Below are positions 1 through 8,552 of a stretch of DNA of 64,000 nt, one piece after another. The number at the start of each line of letters is the position of its first letter. Positions within the stretch are counted from its first letter, which is position 1. Below the pieces are notes generated by a model that searched no databases, had not been told where the DNA came from, and was given only the letters and a program-made list of their open reading frames with translations. Both the position numbers and the translations under genes were made by a program. Source of the DNA: Neolewinella marina (GTDB lineage: Bacteria; Bacteroidota; Bacteroidia; Chitinophagales; Saprospiraceae); NCBI RefSeq assembly GCF_002631205.1, contig NZ_PDLO01000004.1:186001-250000 (forward strand), read 5' to 3'.

Positions 1-1833
1 GGCCCGGTCCAGGCTGTCCTGTTCGCTGCTCGGCCGCAGGCTCTTGCGGCGGTAGCTGCTGGCCTCGATGGCCTCCCGCCAGGCGGTGGACCACGGTGCG
101 AGCAGGCTGTCGGCCGCAATGGGGTGGGCGGTCAGTTTCCCGTCCGGGGTCAGCAGGAACACCAGACTTCCTTCCGGCGAGAGGTGGTACTCCAGAAGGG
201 TGCAGTTTCTGGCCGCCAGGTGTTTAATCAGGGCGTCCCGGTCGAACTGGCGGCTACCCGTCGTCCGGGGCAGTTGTCGCTGCAATCCGTCGAGCCTCAG
301 GCGGGCGGCCTCCAGGTCGGCTTGGGTGCCGGCTTCGCCGGCGGCAACCCTGCGCTCTAGGGAGGAGATCCTGGTCACCAGTTGGCGGACTTCCGGCGAT
401 ACCGTTTCCCGGCTCGCGTGGAGGGCGGTCAGCAGGGAGTAGGCCCGCGACTGCTCGCTGAGCGCGAAGGCCCGCCACAGGCTTTCCTCCCGCCCTTCCG
501 CCCGGTAGCTTTCCAGGTGGAGGGCGATGGCGCGGTCGAAGTAGGGGCGCAGGTTACGGCTCAGGTAACGGCGGCTGGCGGCGTCGTTCACCGCGGCGCG
601 CAGGTGCTCCTGCAGGGCGAAGAGGGCGTCGTAGTCGCTCAGCGCCCGCGCCCCCTGCCCCGTGGCCGTGTAGGTGCGCGCCCGCACGGACAGCAAGTCG
701 ATCAGGGGGATGATGTCCGCCGCCGGAAGATTGGCGAGGGAGTCGGCAAAGTCGAAGCCGGTGCCGCCGGTCAGGAAGGCCAACCGTTCGTTCACCACCT
801 GCAGGGCTTCTTCGTAGCGCCGCCAACGCAGCAGGATTTCCGGGATCTTTTCGCTGGTGTAGTAGTCGCGCAGTCCGATGGTTTCAAACACCCTGCGGGC
901 GCGTTCCCGGTAGATTTCGAAGTTCTCCACGTCGTTCTCTCCCCCGTAGTATTCCGCCAGGTTGAGGTATACGTCTCCGTAAGTGGGGTCGTTGCGGGTA
1001 TCGGGGGTGATCATGCGTTCGGCTTTTTTCAGGTTTTGGTACCCTTCCCGGACCAGCCCGAGTTCCCGCTGGACGATGGCCAGCAGGTTGTGGGCGATGG
1101 GGATGAAAATGGGATTTTCCAGGGCGGGGGCCAGGTCCACCGTGCGCCGGGCGAAGTCCAGGGCGGGATCGAGTTCGTCCATCCGCAGCAGGGTGAGGGC
1201 GGCGTTGTAGTAGGTGATGAAGCGGTCGTAGGGTTCCACCTGGCCGATCTGCTCTACCAATCCCGTAGCCCGCATGCTGGAACTGTAGGCGATGCGGAAG
1301 TCGCGCAGGTCCTTCGCGAGGACGGCGAGTTGATTCAGGCTGCGCAGGTAGTCGATGCTGTCGAAGCGCGGCAGCCGGTCGTAAATGGCGTGCGCTTCCC
1401 GGATGGCGATCACGGCGGAATCCAGCTTCCCCAGGTAGCCCAGGGAGTGCGACAGGTTGCTGCGCGAGAGGGCCCGGTCTTCGTGGGGAAAGGGATAGAG
1501 GCTGTCCCGCAGCGCGATGGCCCGCCGGTAGTAGTGGGCGGCGAGGCTGTCGTTGGCCTGGTTGTAATAGGCAGTAGCGGCCCGGTGGAGGGCGCGGCCC
1601 GCCAGGCTGTCAATTACCGGCCGGCCTTGCCGGTCGCGGGTAGCCGCCAGGAAGTAGGGCACGGCGCGCAGGTCGTCCTGCTCCAGCCACCGCTCCCCTT
1701 CCGCCAGCAGTCCGGCTCGCCCCCCGGCGGCCCTCACCTCCTCCATCGCCGGCGGCCCGCCCTGGGCGGGCAGGTCCAGCGGGGGGCAGCCCAGAAGCAT
1801 ACCCACGAGAACGGCGAAGGGTGTCCATCTCAT
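1..1833 (-). CDS. CHAT-domain protein with TPR-like repeats (C-terminus outside window)
   Basis: Reading leftward from ATG at 1833, the frame stays open for 611 codons to the window edge, so the 3' end is missing. The N-terminus is a signal peptide; LLGC near residue 15 could be a lipobox, or cleavage could follow PAQ. Residues about 50-450 are helical with recurring TPR-like patterns. A charged linker follows, and from about residue 545 the sequence (LLEYHLSPEGSLVFLLTPDG) matches the start of a CHAT domain, a caspase-like protease fold. The catalytic His and Cys would lie beyond the edge, so activity cannot be judged. Family members act as proteases or as signalling scaffolds. The gene diverges from dapD with 99 bp between them. 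Confidence 0.8.
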   Translation of the reverse strand, partial: MRWTPFAVLVGMLLGCPPLDLPAQGGPPAMEEVRAAGGRAGLLAEGERWLEQDDLRAVPYFLAATRDRQGRPVIDSLAGRALHRAATAYYNQANDSLAAHYYRRAIALRDSLYPFPHEDRALSRSNLSHSLGYLGKLDSAVIAIREAHAIYDRLPRFDSIDYLRSLNQLAVLAKDLRDFRIAYSSSMRATGLVEQIGQVEPYDRFITYYNAALTLLRMDELDPALDFARRTVDLAPALENPIFIPIAHNLLAIVQRELGLVREGYQNLKKAERMITPDTRNDPTYGDVYLNLAEYYGGENDVENFEIYRERARRVFETIGLRDYYTSEKIPEILLRWRRYEEALQVVNERLAFLTGGTGFDFADSLANLPAADIIPLIDLLSVRARTYTATGQGARALSDYDALFALQEHLRAAVNDAASRRYLSRNLRPYFDRAIALHLESYRAEGREESLWRAFALSEQSRAYSLLTALHASRETVSPEVRQLVTRISSLERRVAAGEAGTQADLEAARLRLDGLQRQLPRTTGSRQFDRDALIKHLAARNCTLLEYHLSPEGSLVFLLTPDGKLTAHPIAADSLLAPWSTAWREAIEASSYRRKSLRPSSEQDSLDRA

Positions 1834-1932
1834 GACCGGCGAGAAACTGTTTCTGCCTAATATATGCGCAGCGGCCGCATTCCGGGGCATCCGCGCCTTT
1901 TTCCGCATCTTTGTGCCCCCAAAATCTACCGT

Positions 1933-2751
1933 ATGCAAGACCTCCGCAACACCATCGAAGCCGCCTGGGAACAGCGCGACTTACTCAAGGAAAAGGACAC
2001 CCAGGAAGCCATCAACGCCGTCATCGAGGAACTGGACAAGGGCCGCCTCCGCGTCGCCGAACCCGGCCCGGACGGTGAGTGGCAGGTCAACGACTGGGTG
2101 AAGAAGGCGGTCGTGCTGTACTTCCCCATCCGGCAGATGGAGACCATCGAGGTGGGCCCCTTCGAGTTCCACGACAAGATGGCCCTGAAGAAAGACTACG
2201 CGGCCATGGGCGTCCGGGTGGTACCCCACGCCGTGGCCCGCTACGGTGCCTTCCTGGAGAAGGGGGTGATCATGATGCCCAGCTACGTCAACATCGGTGC
2301 CTGGGTGGGCAGCGGCACCATGGTCGACACCTGGGCCACCGTGGGGAGCTGCGGACAGATCGGCCGCAACGTCCACCTCAGCGGCGGCGTCGGCATCGGC
2401 GGCGTACTGGAGCCCCTGCAGGCTACCCCCACCATCATTGAGGACGACTGCTTCATCGGTTCCCGCTCCATCGTCGTGGAAGGCGTGCGCGTCTGCAAGG
2501 AAGCGGTGCTGGGGGCCAACGTGGTCCTGACCCAGAGCACCCGCATCATTGACGTCACCGGCGAGGAGCCCGTCACCCATCGTGGCGTGGTACCCGAGCG
2601 GTCGGTGGTCATCCCCGGCAGCTACACCAAATCCTTCCCCGCCGGTGATTACCAGGTGAGCTGTGCCCTCATCATCGGCAAGCGGAAGGAGAGCACCGAC
2701 AAGAAGACCAGCCTCAACGCCGCCCTGCGGGAGCACGACGTAGCGGTATAG
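1933..2751 (+). CDS. dapD: 2,3,4,5-tetrahydropyridine-2,6-dicarboxylate N-succinyltransferase
   Basis: DapD transfers a succinyl group from succinyl-CoA to tetrahydrodipicolinate in the succinylase branch of lysine and meso-diaminopimelate synthesis, in the cytoplasm. The 272-residue product is close to the usual length. An N-terminal helical part is followed by a left-handed beta-helix with hexapeptide repeats (MMPSYVNIGAWVGSGTMVDT, then VGSCGQIGRNVHLSGGVGIG) and the conserved GGVLEPLQA and IIEDDCFIGSRS segments. I chose ATG 1933 because MQDLRNTIEAAWE matches the family N-terminus; an in-frame ATG at 1864 would add 23 residues unlike the family. The gene appears to stand alone. Confidence 0.95.
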   Translation: MQDLRNTIEAAWEQRDLLKEKDTQEAINAVIEELDKGRLRVAEPGPDGEWQVNDWVKKAVVLYFPIRQMETIEVGPFEFHDKMALKKDYAAMGVRVVPHAVARYGAFLEKGVIMMPSYVNIGAWVGSGTMVDTWATVGSCGQIGRNVHLSGGVGIGGVLEPLQATPTIIEDDCFIGSRSIVVEGVRVCKEAVLGANVVLTQSTRIIDVTGEEPVTHRGVVPERSVVIPGSYTKSFPAGDYQVSCALIIGKRKESTDKKTSLNAALREHDVAV

Positions 2752-2914
2752 CGGCACCCGCGGCCCCGCCCGAAGAGCTTGTTTGCGCTATGCGGTGGAT
2801 AGTTGGCATACGAGGGCATAAGATGAATGTGCCCTTTGTACTTTTTCCTTCGTCCTTCCTACTGCAAATCCGGTCAGAAAAGCAAAACCCAACCAGGCGC
2901 TAAAACATCCCGAC

Positions 2915-4051
2915 TTGCACCTTTCCTCCCTGAAGCTTACCCAGTTCAAGAACTACGCGCGGCAATCGCTCGCGTTCAGTCCGCGGCTGAACTGCTTCGT
3001 GGGCTTCAACGGAGCGGGCAAGACCAACCTGCTGGAGGCGATCTACTACCTGTGCATGAGCAAGGGCTACGGGAGCCTGGCCGACCAGTACAACATCCGC
3101 CACGGCGACGCGGTGGCCCGGCTGGAAGGGATATTTCAACTGGACGACCAGCGGGAGGATCGGGTGGTGGTCAAGCTGCGCAAGCGACAGCGCAAGGTGA
3201 TCGAGCGCAACGGCACGGCCTACGAGCGCATCAGCGAGCACGTGGGCCGCTACCCGGTGGTGATCGTGACCCCGGACGACATCAGCCTGGTACTGGAAGG
3301 CAGCGCCACCCGCCGCCGGCTGCTCGACAACAGCCTGAGCCAGACCGACCCCCGCTACCTCAACCACCTGATCACCTACAACAAGCTCCTCGAGAACCGC
3401 AACGCCCAGTTGAAGGAGCTCGACGGCCGCCCCGATACTACCGGCCTGCTGTCGGTCTACGATGCCCAGCTGGAGGAGCCGGCTACCTACATCTACGAAA
3501 AGCGGCGCGACTTCGTCGGCCCCTTCACTGAGCTGCTGGTGGAAGCCTACGGCGCCATCAGCGGGCAGCGGGAGGAAGTGGGGCTGGAGTACAAAAGCCA
3601 GCTCGCCGATCACGGCTGGTCGGAGCTGCTCGCCAGCCGCAGCGAGAAAGATCGCATCCTGCAGCGCACCACCGGGGGCATCCACCGCGACGACCTCATC
3701 TTCACCCAGGACGGCCATCCCCTGCGGCGGGTAGCGAGCCAGGGGCAACTGAAATCCTTCGTCCTCTCCCTGAAGCTGGCCCAGTACCGCCTGCTGGAAC
3801 AGAGCACGAGCCGGACGCCGATCCTGCTGCTCGACGACATCTTCGACAAGCTCGACCACGAACGCGTACGCCAGCTGCTGGAGCTGGTACTCTCCTCGGC
3901 CTTCGGCCAGCTCTTCATCACCGACACCGACCCGGAGCGGATCAGTGCCCTGGTGAGCCGCCTGCCCGGCGTCGACTGGCAGCGATTCATCGTGGCCGAA
4001 GGCGTCGCACGCAACGAAGTAGAGTGGCAGCGGTTCTTAGAAGAAGAATAG
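2915..4051 (+). CDS. recF: DNA replication and repair protein RecF
   Basis: RecF is an SMC-like ATPase that loads RecA at single-strand gaps together with RecO and RecR. The 378-residue protein starts LHLSSLKLTQFKNY, the typical RecF opening, with Walker A GFNGAGKTN near residue 30. It ends with the ABC-type signature SQGQLKSFVLSLKLAQY and Walker B TPILLLDDIFDKLD. The only start that fits is TTG at 2915; no ATG gives the conserved N-terminus. A DUF721 gene follows after 6 bp, a common pairing in bacteria, so the two are probably co-transcribed. The 163 bp upstream hold no gene and presumably the promoter. Confidence 0.95.
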   Translation: MHLSSLKLTQFKNYARQSLAFSPRLNCFVGFNGAGKTNLLEAIYYLCMSKGYGSLADQYNIRHGDAVARLEGIFQLDDQREDRVVVKLRKRQRKVIERNGTAYERISEHVGRYPVVIVTPDDISLVLEGSATRRRLLDNSLSQTDPRYLNHLITYNKLLENRNAQLKELDGRPDTTGLLSVYDAQLEEPATYIYEKRRDFVGPFTELLVEAYGAISGQREEVGLEYKSQLADHGWSELLASRSEKDRILQRTTGGIHRDDLIFTQDGHPLRRVASQGQLKSFVLSLKLAQYRLLEQSTSRTPILLLDDIFDKLDHERVRQLLELVLSSAFGQLFITDTDPERISALVSRLPGVDWQRFIVAEGVARNEVEWQRFLEEE

Positions 4052-4057
4052 CGCGCC

Positions 4058-4363
4058 ATGTACAAACCCATCCCGAAGAAGCCCGAGCCGACCGAACTGA
4101 AAACGGCTTTCCTGCGCCTGCTGCGCAACCAGAAGAACGAGGCCGGCTACTTCAAGGCGCGCACCAAACTCGTGTGGGAGAAATTCTTCGGCAAGCACAC
4201 GGCCGACAACACCCGCGACCTGATGGTCCGCAACCACAAGCTGTACGTCTACGTAACCAACGCCCCCCTGCGCAATCAGCTCACTATGGTAAGGGAGGGA
4301 ATCCGCCAGCGGCTGAATGAGGAATTTGGGGAGGAGTATCTGGAGGAGGTGATTGTTAAGTAG
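4058..4363 (+). CDS. DUF721 (DciA-like) protein
   Basis: This 101-residue basic protein belongs to DUF721, recognised from the W-x-K-x-F-G segment (VWEKFFGKHTADNT), the following LMVRNHKLYVYVTNAPLRNQ and the C-terminal REGIRQRLNEEFGEEYLEEV. Some DUF721 proteins (DciA) help load the replicative helicase; in Bacteroidota the role is unproven and the protein is often simply next to recF. The 6-bp spacing to recF supports an operon and a replication or repair role. Family membership is fairly sure; helicase loading is inference. Confidence 0.82.
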   Translation: MYKPIPKKPEPTELKTAFLRLLRNQKNEAGYFKARTKLVWEKFFGKHTADNTRDLMVRNHKLYVYVTNAPLRNQLTMVREGIRQRLNEEFGEEYLEEVIVK

Positions 4364-4460
4364 TACGGCAGTACTTCAGTACGGTAGTTCTTAAGTACTA
4401 CCGCATTGCTGTACCACACTGCATTACTGCGGCACAACCGTACAGTTATACTGCCGTACT
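4362..4460. repeat. GTAC-rich nested inverted repeat between convergent genes
   Basis: AGTACGGCAGTA (4362-4373) is the exact reverse complement of TACTGCCGTACT (4449-4460). Inside this pair, CGGTAGT (4382-4388) pairs with ACTACCG (4397-4403). The tract is built from variations on TAGTACGG and CCGTACTG. It fills the whole gap between the converging DUF721 gene and the glycosylase gene, so it may act as a two-way terminator, although no clear U-tract follows either arm. Confidence 0.6.
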
Positions 4461-4466
4461 GCGCTA

Positions 4467-5117
4467 CTACCGTACTCCCACCCGGGCACAGTCGTCGAAG
4501 ACAGGGCAGTTGCTGCAGCGGGGGCGGGTGCCGGTACAGACGTGCTTGCCGAAGGGGACCAGTACGCGGTTGATCTCGATCCATAGGTCGCGGGGAAGCT
4601 TGGCGGCGAGGGCGTCGCGGGTCTTGTCGGGAGTAGAGGTGGCTACGTAGCCCCAGCGGTTGGTGATGCGGTGGACGTGGATGTCGACGGCGATGACGGG
4701 GTGGTTCAGGGCCACGCCGAGGGCCAGGCTCGCCACCTTGGGGCCGACGCCGCGGAAGGCGATCAGCTTATCGTAGTCGGCCGGGGTTTCGCCGGCGTAC
4801 GCTTCCACGATGGTACGGCTGAGGGCGAGGATATTGTCGGCCTTGGCGGGGGCGAAGGTGGCCTCGGCGATCGCTTCGAGGATGGTTTCCCGGTCCAAGG
4901 CGATCATTGCGGCGGGGGTGCGGGCCAGGGCGAAAAGGCGGCGGCTCACCTCCGTGCTCACCTCATCGTAGGTACGCACGCTCAGCAGGCTGCTGACCAG
5001 TTGCTCATACAGGCTGTCGTAACCCTCGTCGCGCAAGCCAAACATGGCCGCGGGCGGCTTGTCGGCCACGGCGGCGGCGCAGCGCGAGAGGACGGAGTGG
5101 ATGGGAAATTCAGGCAT
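4467..5117 (-). CDS. Endonuclease III-type DNA glycosylase with 4Fe-4S cluster
   Basis: The product is a HhH-GPD base-excision repair glycosylase/AP lyase that removes oxidised pyrimidines. The helix-hairpin-helix is GVGPKVASLALG, whose Lys matches the Schiff-base Lys of Nth. AVDIHVHRITNRWG carries the catalytic Asp. The C-terminal C-x6-C-x2-C-x5-C pattern (HVCTGTRPRCSNCPVFDDCA) is the 4Fe-4S loop. I start it at ATG 5117 (MPEFPIHSVL, 216 residues); an upstream in-frame extension is not family-like. It is convergent with recF/DUF721 and has no close co-directional partner. Confidence 0.9.
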   Translation of the reverse strand: MPEFPIHSVLSRCAAAVADKPPAAMFGLRDEGYDSLYEQLVSSLLSVRTYDEVSTEVSRRLFALARTPAAMIALDRETILEAIAEATFAPAKADNILALSRTIVEAYAGETPADYDKLIAFRGVGPKVASLALGVALNHPVIAVDIHVHRITNRWGYVATSTPDKTRDALAAKLPRDLWIEINRVLVPFGKHVCTGTRPRCSNCPVFDDCARVGVR

Positions 5118-5542
5118 ACCCTCGATAGCAGCCCAATGCCTCCATTTGTTTACGACCTCCGCAGCGGCGGCTGGACGCGCCCTCGGGTAACGCAGGAATA
5201 CCATCCCGCTTTTGCCTGGCCTGGTTTTTACCCACGTTCCATCCTGGCAATCAAGAAAAAAAGAGAGAAAAACTTATTCAGCCCACCGATCTACTAAGTA
5301 GCTTAAAATCAGCGCATTACGGCATTTTAAACCGTACTTAAACGTATACATACGTATATAATCGCAAGTAAACGGATAATTGACGACTACCGCTGCGGCA
5401 TGCCTTCACCTTTGGGATGTCACCGAACGAAATCACCGTGTACTGCTTCACGGGGCTTTCACCGGGGCGCATTTCATCACTAATGCCCGTGTCCAATTAT
5501 TCATGCGACAACGGATGCGGGCCATTACCAACTCCTTTTATC
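5118..5542. other. Divergent intergenic region before ssb
   Basis: No gene was found in these 425 bp. The stretch from about 5285 to 5375 is clearly AT-rich compared with its surroundings, with a run resembling CGTATACATACGTATATA near 5343-5360. This is the likely promoter zone for ssb and perhaps for the glycosylase. I could not place a convincing -33/-7 pair. Confidence 0.4.
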
Positions 5543-6022
5543 ATGCAAGTACGCAACAGTGTAACCCTCATCGGCAACGTCGGCCAGCTGCCCACCGCCA
5601 AAACCCTGCCCAACGGCGTCCGGGCGATCGAGTTCAGCTTCGCCACCAACGACACCTACCGCAACCGCGAGGGCGAGAAAGTGACCCGCACCGAGTGGCA
5701 CCAGATCAAGGCCTACGGCAAGGTGGTGGACGTACTCGAGCAGTACGTTACCAAGGGCAGTGCCCTGGCCATCACGGGTACCATCCGCTACCGGAAGTGG
5801 ACGGACAAATACGAACAGAACCGCATCAGCACGGACATCATCCTGGATCAGTTCACCTTCCTTGGCGGGCGGGACGACAAGTCGTACCAGACGGCCGAAG
5901 AGGGGGCGGAGGAATCCACGATGCAGGCCGCCGAGCCGGCTCCTCAGAAGAAGACCACGAGGCGCCGGAGCACGAAAGCGGCCGCGGCCGAGCTGACGCC
6001 GGCGGAAGACCTGCCCTTTTAA
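5543..6022 (+). CDS. ssb: Single-stranded DNA-binding protein
   Basis: SSB coats single-stranded DNA during replication, recombination and repair and recruits partners through its C-terminal tip. The 159-residue protein has an OB fold of about 110 residues (MQVRNSVTLIGNVGQLP, then VRAIEFSFATND, TEWHQIKAYGK and GTIRYRKWTDK). A disordered Pro/Ala/Lys-rich linker follows, and the end is EDLPF, the conserved acidic tip. ATG 5543 gives the family N-terminus; in-frame upstream sequence is unrelated. A hairpin terminator lies about 160 bp downstream. Confidence 0.95.
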   Translation: MQVRNSVTLIGNVGQLPTAKTLPNGVRAIEFSFATNDTYRNREGEKVTRTEWHQIKAYGKVVDVLEQYVTKGSALAITGTIRYRKWTDKYEQNRISTDIILDQFTFLGGRDDKSYQTAEEGAEESTMQAAEPAPQKKTTRRRSTKAAAAELTPAEDLPF

Positions 6023-6179
6023 CCGTAACGGGGCAACCCCCTTCATCCATCCCATCACCTGGATCGTCGGGGAGGATTTTGCAACACCATGACGCCTTTG
6101 CGGCACCGGATCAACTACCAGGAAATCGATTTAGAGAAAACCCGGCACGTTTCATCCCCACCGGTTGCGGGAAAGGCAG

Positions 6180-6222
6180 GACCGGTATCTCCCCCACCCC
6201 GGGGCGGGATGCCGGTCTTTTG
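6180..6222 (+). terminator. Rho-independent terminator after ssb
   Basis: GACCGG (6180-6185) pairs with CCGGTC (6212-6217), and the stem continues inward through TAT/ATG. The loop is C/G-rich, and TTTTG follows directly. It reads as a terminator for rightward transcription from ssb, just before the converging nadC stop codon. Confidence 0.6.
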
Positions 6223-7089
6223 TTATTTCATCACCTTGAGGCTCAGGTCGAGGCTCACCGCCGAGTGGGTGAGGGCGCCCACCGAAATGAAGTTCACCCC
6301 GGTTTCGGCTACGCGCCGGATGCTGTCGAGCGTGATGCCGCCGCTAGCTTCGGTTTCGAACCGCCCTCCTACGTGGGCTACGGCTTCCCGCAGCAGGGGC
6401 AATTCGAAGTTGTCCAGCATGATGCGGTCTACCTTCCCGACTTCGAGTACCTCCATCAGTTCGACCAGGTTCCTTACCTCGACGGTGATCGGCAACTGCA
6501 TGTCGTTCTCGCGGAAGAAGGCCTGCACCCCCTCGATGGCCCGGGTAATGGAACCGGCGGCATCGATGTGGTTGTCCTTGATCATGATGCGGTCGTAGAG
6601 CCCGTCGCGGTAGTTGTGGGCTCCGCCGAGGCGGACGGCCCACTTCTCCAGGAACCGCAGGTTGGGGGTGGTCTTGCGGGTATCGAGCACCTTCACGGGC
6701 AGGTCCTCCACCTCGAAGGCGTAGCGGTTGGCCAGGGTGGCGATGCCGCTCATCCGCTGCATGGTATTCAGGACGAGCCGTTCGGCCTGCAGCAGGGCGC
6801 GGGAGTTGCAGGTAACGTAGAAGGCTTCGTCGCCCACGTGCATGTAGTCGCCGTCTTCCATGCGCTGGTCGAACTCGGCCTTGGGGTCCACCGTAAGGAA
6901 AATCATCTTGGCCATCTCCACGCCGGCGAGCACCCCGACGTCCTTGACCAGCAGGCGGGCCGTATCGCGTTTGTTGGCCGGAATGGTAGCTTCGCTGGTG
7001 AAATCGCCGGGCCCCACGTCTTCCGCGAGGGCTTCGTTGATAAATTGCAGGATGCGCTGCCGTAAGGTTTCGTCTATGTTAGCCGACAT
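6223..7089 (-). CDS. nadC: Nicotinate-nucleotide pyrophosphorylase (carboxylating)
   Basis: NadC (quinolinate phosphoribosyltransferase) converts quinolinate and PRPP into nicotinate mononucleotide in NAD synthesis. The 288-residue product has the family landmarks EDVGPGDFTSEA, the core NTMQRMSGIAT, VLDTRKTTPNLR, AVRLGGAHNYRDGLYDRIMI, KDNHI, VEVRNL and the C-terminal EASGGITLDSIRRVAETGV with ISVGALTHS. I prefer ATG 7089; a GTG eight codons upstream is possible. nadA and nadB are not nearby. Confidence 0.95.
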   Translation of the reverse strand: MSANIDETLRQRILQFINEALAEDVGPGDFTSEATIPANKRDTARLLVKDVGVLAGVEMAKMIFLTVDPKAEFDQRMEDGDYMHVGDEAFYVTCNSRALLQAERLVLNTMQRMSGIATLANRYAFEVEDLPVKVLDTRKTTPNLRFLEKWAVRLGGAHNYRDGLYDRIMIKDNHIDAAGSITRAIEGVQAFFRENDMQLPITVEVRNLVELMEVLEVGKVDRIMLDNFELPLLREAVAHVGGRFETEASGGITLDSIRRVAETGVNFISVGALTHSAVSLDLSLKVMK

Positions 7090-7188
7090 ATCATTACTTT
7101 GGAGGCCCGCCACGATGAGGACGGAGGTTCAGTTAGGTCTCGGGCCGCGAAGGTAAGCCTTCGGCCGGCCGCAAATTAATCACCCCCC

Positions 7189-7791
7189 GTGATCCAGCAG
7201 TATTTCGAAGGTCTAGCGCGGCGTTTACCCTCGGAAGGGTTCAACTGGGATAACATCCGCCGGGCCTATACGGGCCGGCCCTACCACAACCTGGAGCACC
7301 TGGACGAGATGGTGGCCGAGCTGCCCCGCCACCGTCCGCCCAAGGATCCCGAGATGCTGGGGGTGGCCCTGCTTTACCACGATATCGTCTACAAGCCAAC
7401 GCGCATCGACAACGAGGAGCGCAGCGCCCAGTCGGCCGTCCGCATGCTCGAACAACTGCCGTCGCTGGCCCCCGCGCGCATCGAGCGCTGCCACGCACTC
7501 ATCATGGCCACCAAGGATCATTTACCTTCCGAGGAGGACGACGGCGACGAGGCACTCCTCATCGATCTGGACCTGGTCGTCCTGGCCCGCGACCCGGCCG
7601 GTTACGCCCAGTATACGGCGGGCCTGCGGCAGGAATTCTGGATGTTGCCTTACTTCACCTTCCGGCCCAAGCGCACCGCCGCCATCACGGCCTTTCTCGA
7701 TCGCCCCCACATCTTCCATACCGAGTACGGGCGGGAGCACTACGAGCCGCAGGCAAGGGAAAACCTCTGGCGGGAACTGAGAAATCTCTAG
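7189..7791 (+). CDS. HD-superfamily metal-dependent phosphohydrolase
   Basis: This 200-residue protein belongs to the group annotated as predicted metal-dependent HD hydrolases. PYHNLEHLDEM supplies the first metal-binding His residues, ALLYHDIVY the central HD, and CHALIMATKDH with DLDLVVLARDP the later metal ligands. The substrate is unknown; the family is suspected to act on nucleotides or phosphoesters. Translation probably starts at GTG 7189, since no ATG gives the full N-terminus. Its last 4 bp overlap the end of the converging sco gene. Confidence 0.8.
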   Translation: MIQQYFEGLARRLPSEGFNWDNIRRAYTGRPYHNLEHLDEMVAELPRHRPPKDPEMLGVALLYHDIVYKPTRIDNEERSAQSAVRMLEQLPSLAPARIERCHALIMATKDHLPSEEDDGDEALLIDLDLVVLARDPAGYAQYTAGLRQEFWMLPYFTFRPKRTAAITAFLDRPHIFHTEYGREHYEPQARENLWRELRNL

Positions 7792-8504
7792 CGGGCGGAG
7801 CCGTCTTCCTGGTCGAGCAGCAGCTGGGCGTCCTCCATCAGGTGGGTCACTTCCTCCTCGTCGAGTCCGCTGGCGTAGGACCGTACAAAGCCTTCGCGGT
7901 CCACAAGCACCAGGTAGCCGCTGTGGTCAAAACCACCGGGGGCGCCGCTGTTTTCCAGGGCCACGCTGAGGTAGTCCTCGTCGAGGTCGTAGATCTCAAA
8001 CTTGTCGCCGTGGATGAACCGCCAGCGGTCGAAATCCTCGATGCCCAGCTTGGCGGCATATTCCGTCATCCGCTCCGGCGTATCCCGCTTGGGGTCAATG
8101 GTGAAGGAAACCAGCCGGAAGTCGGGGTTGTCCCGGAAGCGCTCCTCCAGCCGCAGCATCTGGCTTTTTACCTTGGGGCAGATGGTGGGGCAGGAGGTGA
8201 AGAAGAAATCCGCCACGTACACCTTGCCGCGCAGGTCCTCGGTGCCGAAGGGGCGGTTGGACTGGTCCACGTACTTCCAGTCGCGGACGGGCTCGGGAAC
8301 CACCTCCCCCGTAACCGGGTCGGTGGGGTGGTTGCCGGGGTAGCCCAGGGTGTCCACCAGAATCAAACCTGACTCCGGATCCACGGGGTGGTGCTGGAGG
8401 TATCCGGGCGCGTGCTCGGGGTCAATGCCATTCTCATGATCGTGGCTGCAGGCAAAGACCAACAGGGAAAGCAAGAAGAGGGAAGCGTGGATTATGGGGC
8501 GCAT
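7788..8504 (-). CDS. SCO1/SenC-family copper chaperone lipoprotein
   Basis: Sco proteins deliver copper to, or reduce, the Cu-A site of cytochrome oxidase. This 238-residue protein has a signal peptide ending in lipobox VFAC (Cys19), so it is probably membrane-anchored. It has a thioredoxin fold with the copper-binding CPTIC motif (Cys105 and Cys109), FTIDPKRDTPE and the ligand His in FDHSGY. It lies 48 bp downstream of the dsbD-like gene on the same strand, so the pair may be an operon for extracytoplasmic thiol and metal handling. Confidence 0.9.
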   Translation of the reverse strand: MRPIIHASLFLLSLLVFACSHDHENGIDPEHAPGYLQHHPVDPESGLILVDTLGYPGNHPTDPVTGEVVPEPVRDWKYVDQSNRPFGTEDLRGKVYVADFFFTSCPTICPKVKSQMLRLEERFRDNPDFRLVSFTIDPKRDTPERMTEYAAKLGIEDFDRWRFIHGDKFEIYDLDEDYLSVALENSGAPGGFDHSGYLVLVDREGFVRSYASGLDEEEVTHLMEDAQLLLDQEDGSAR

Positions 8505-8552
8505 GGTATATACTTTTCGGTGGTCGGTAAGGGAGGGGACGGTCCAGGGAGA

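Noticed and set aside
382-1860. A 492-codon plus-strand frame at the left edge
   Set aside because: The minus-strand frame gives TPR and CHAT patterns over its full length; the plus frame is low-complexity and shows no homology.
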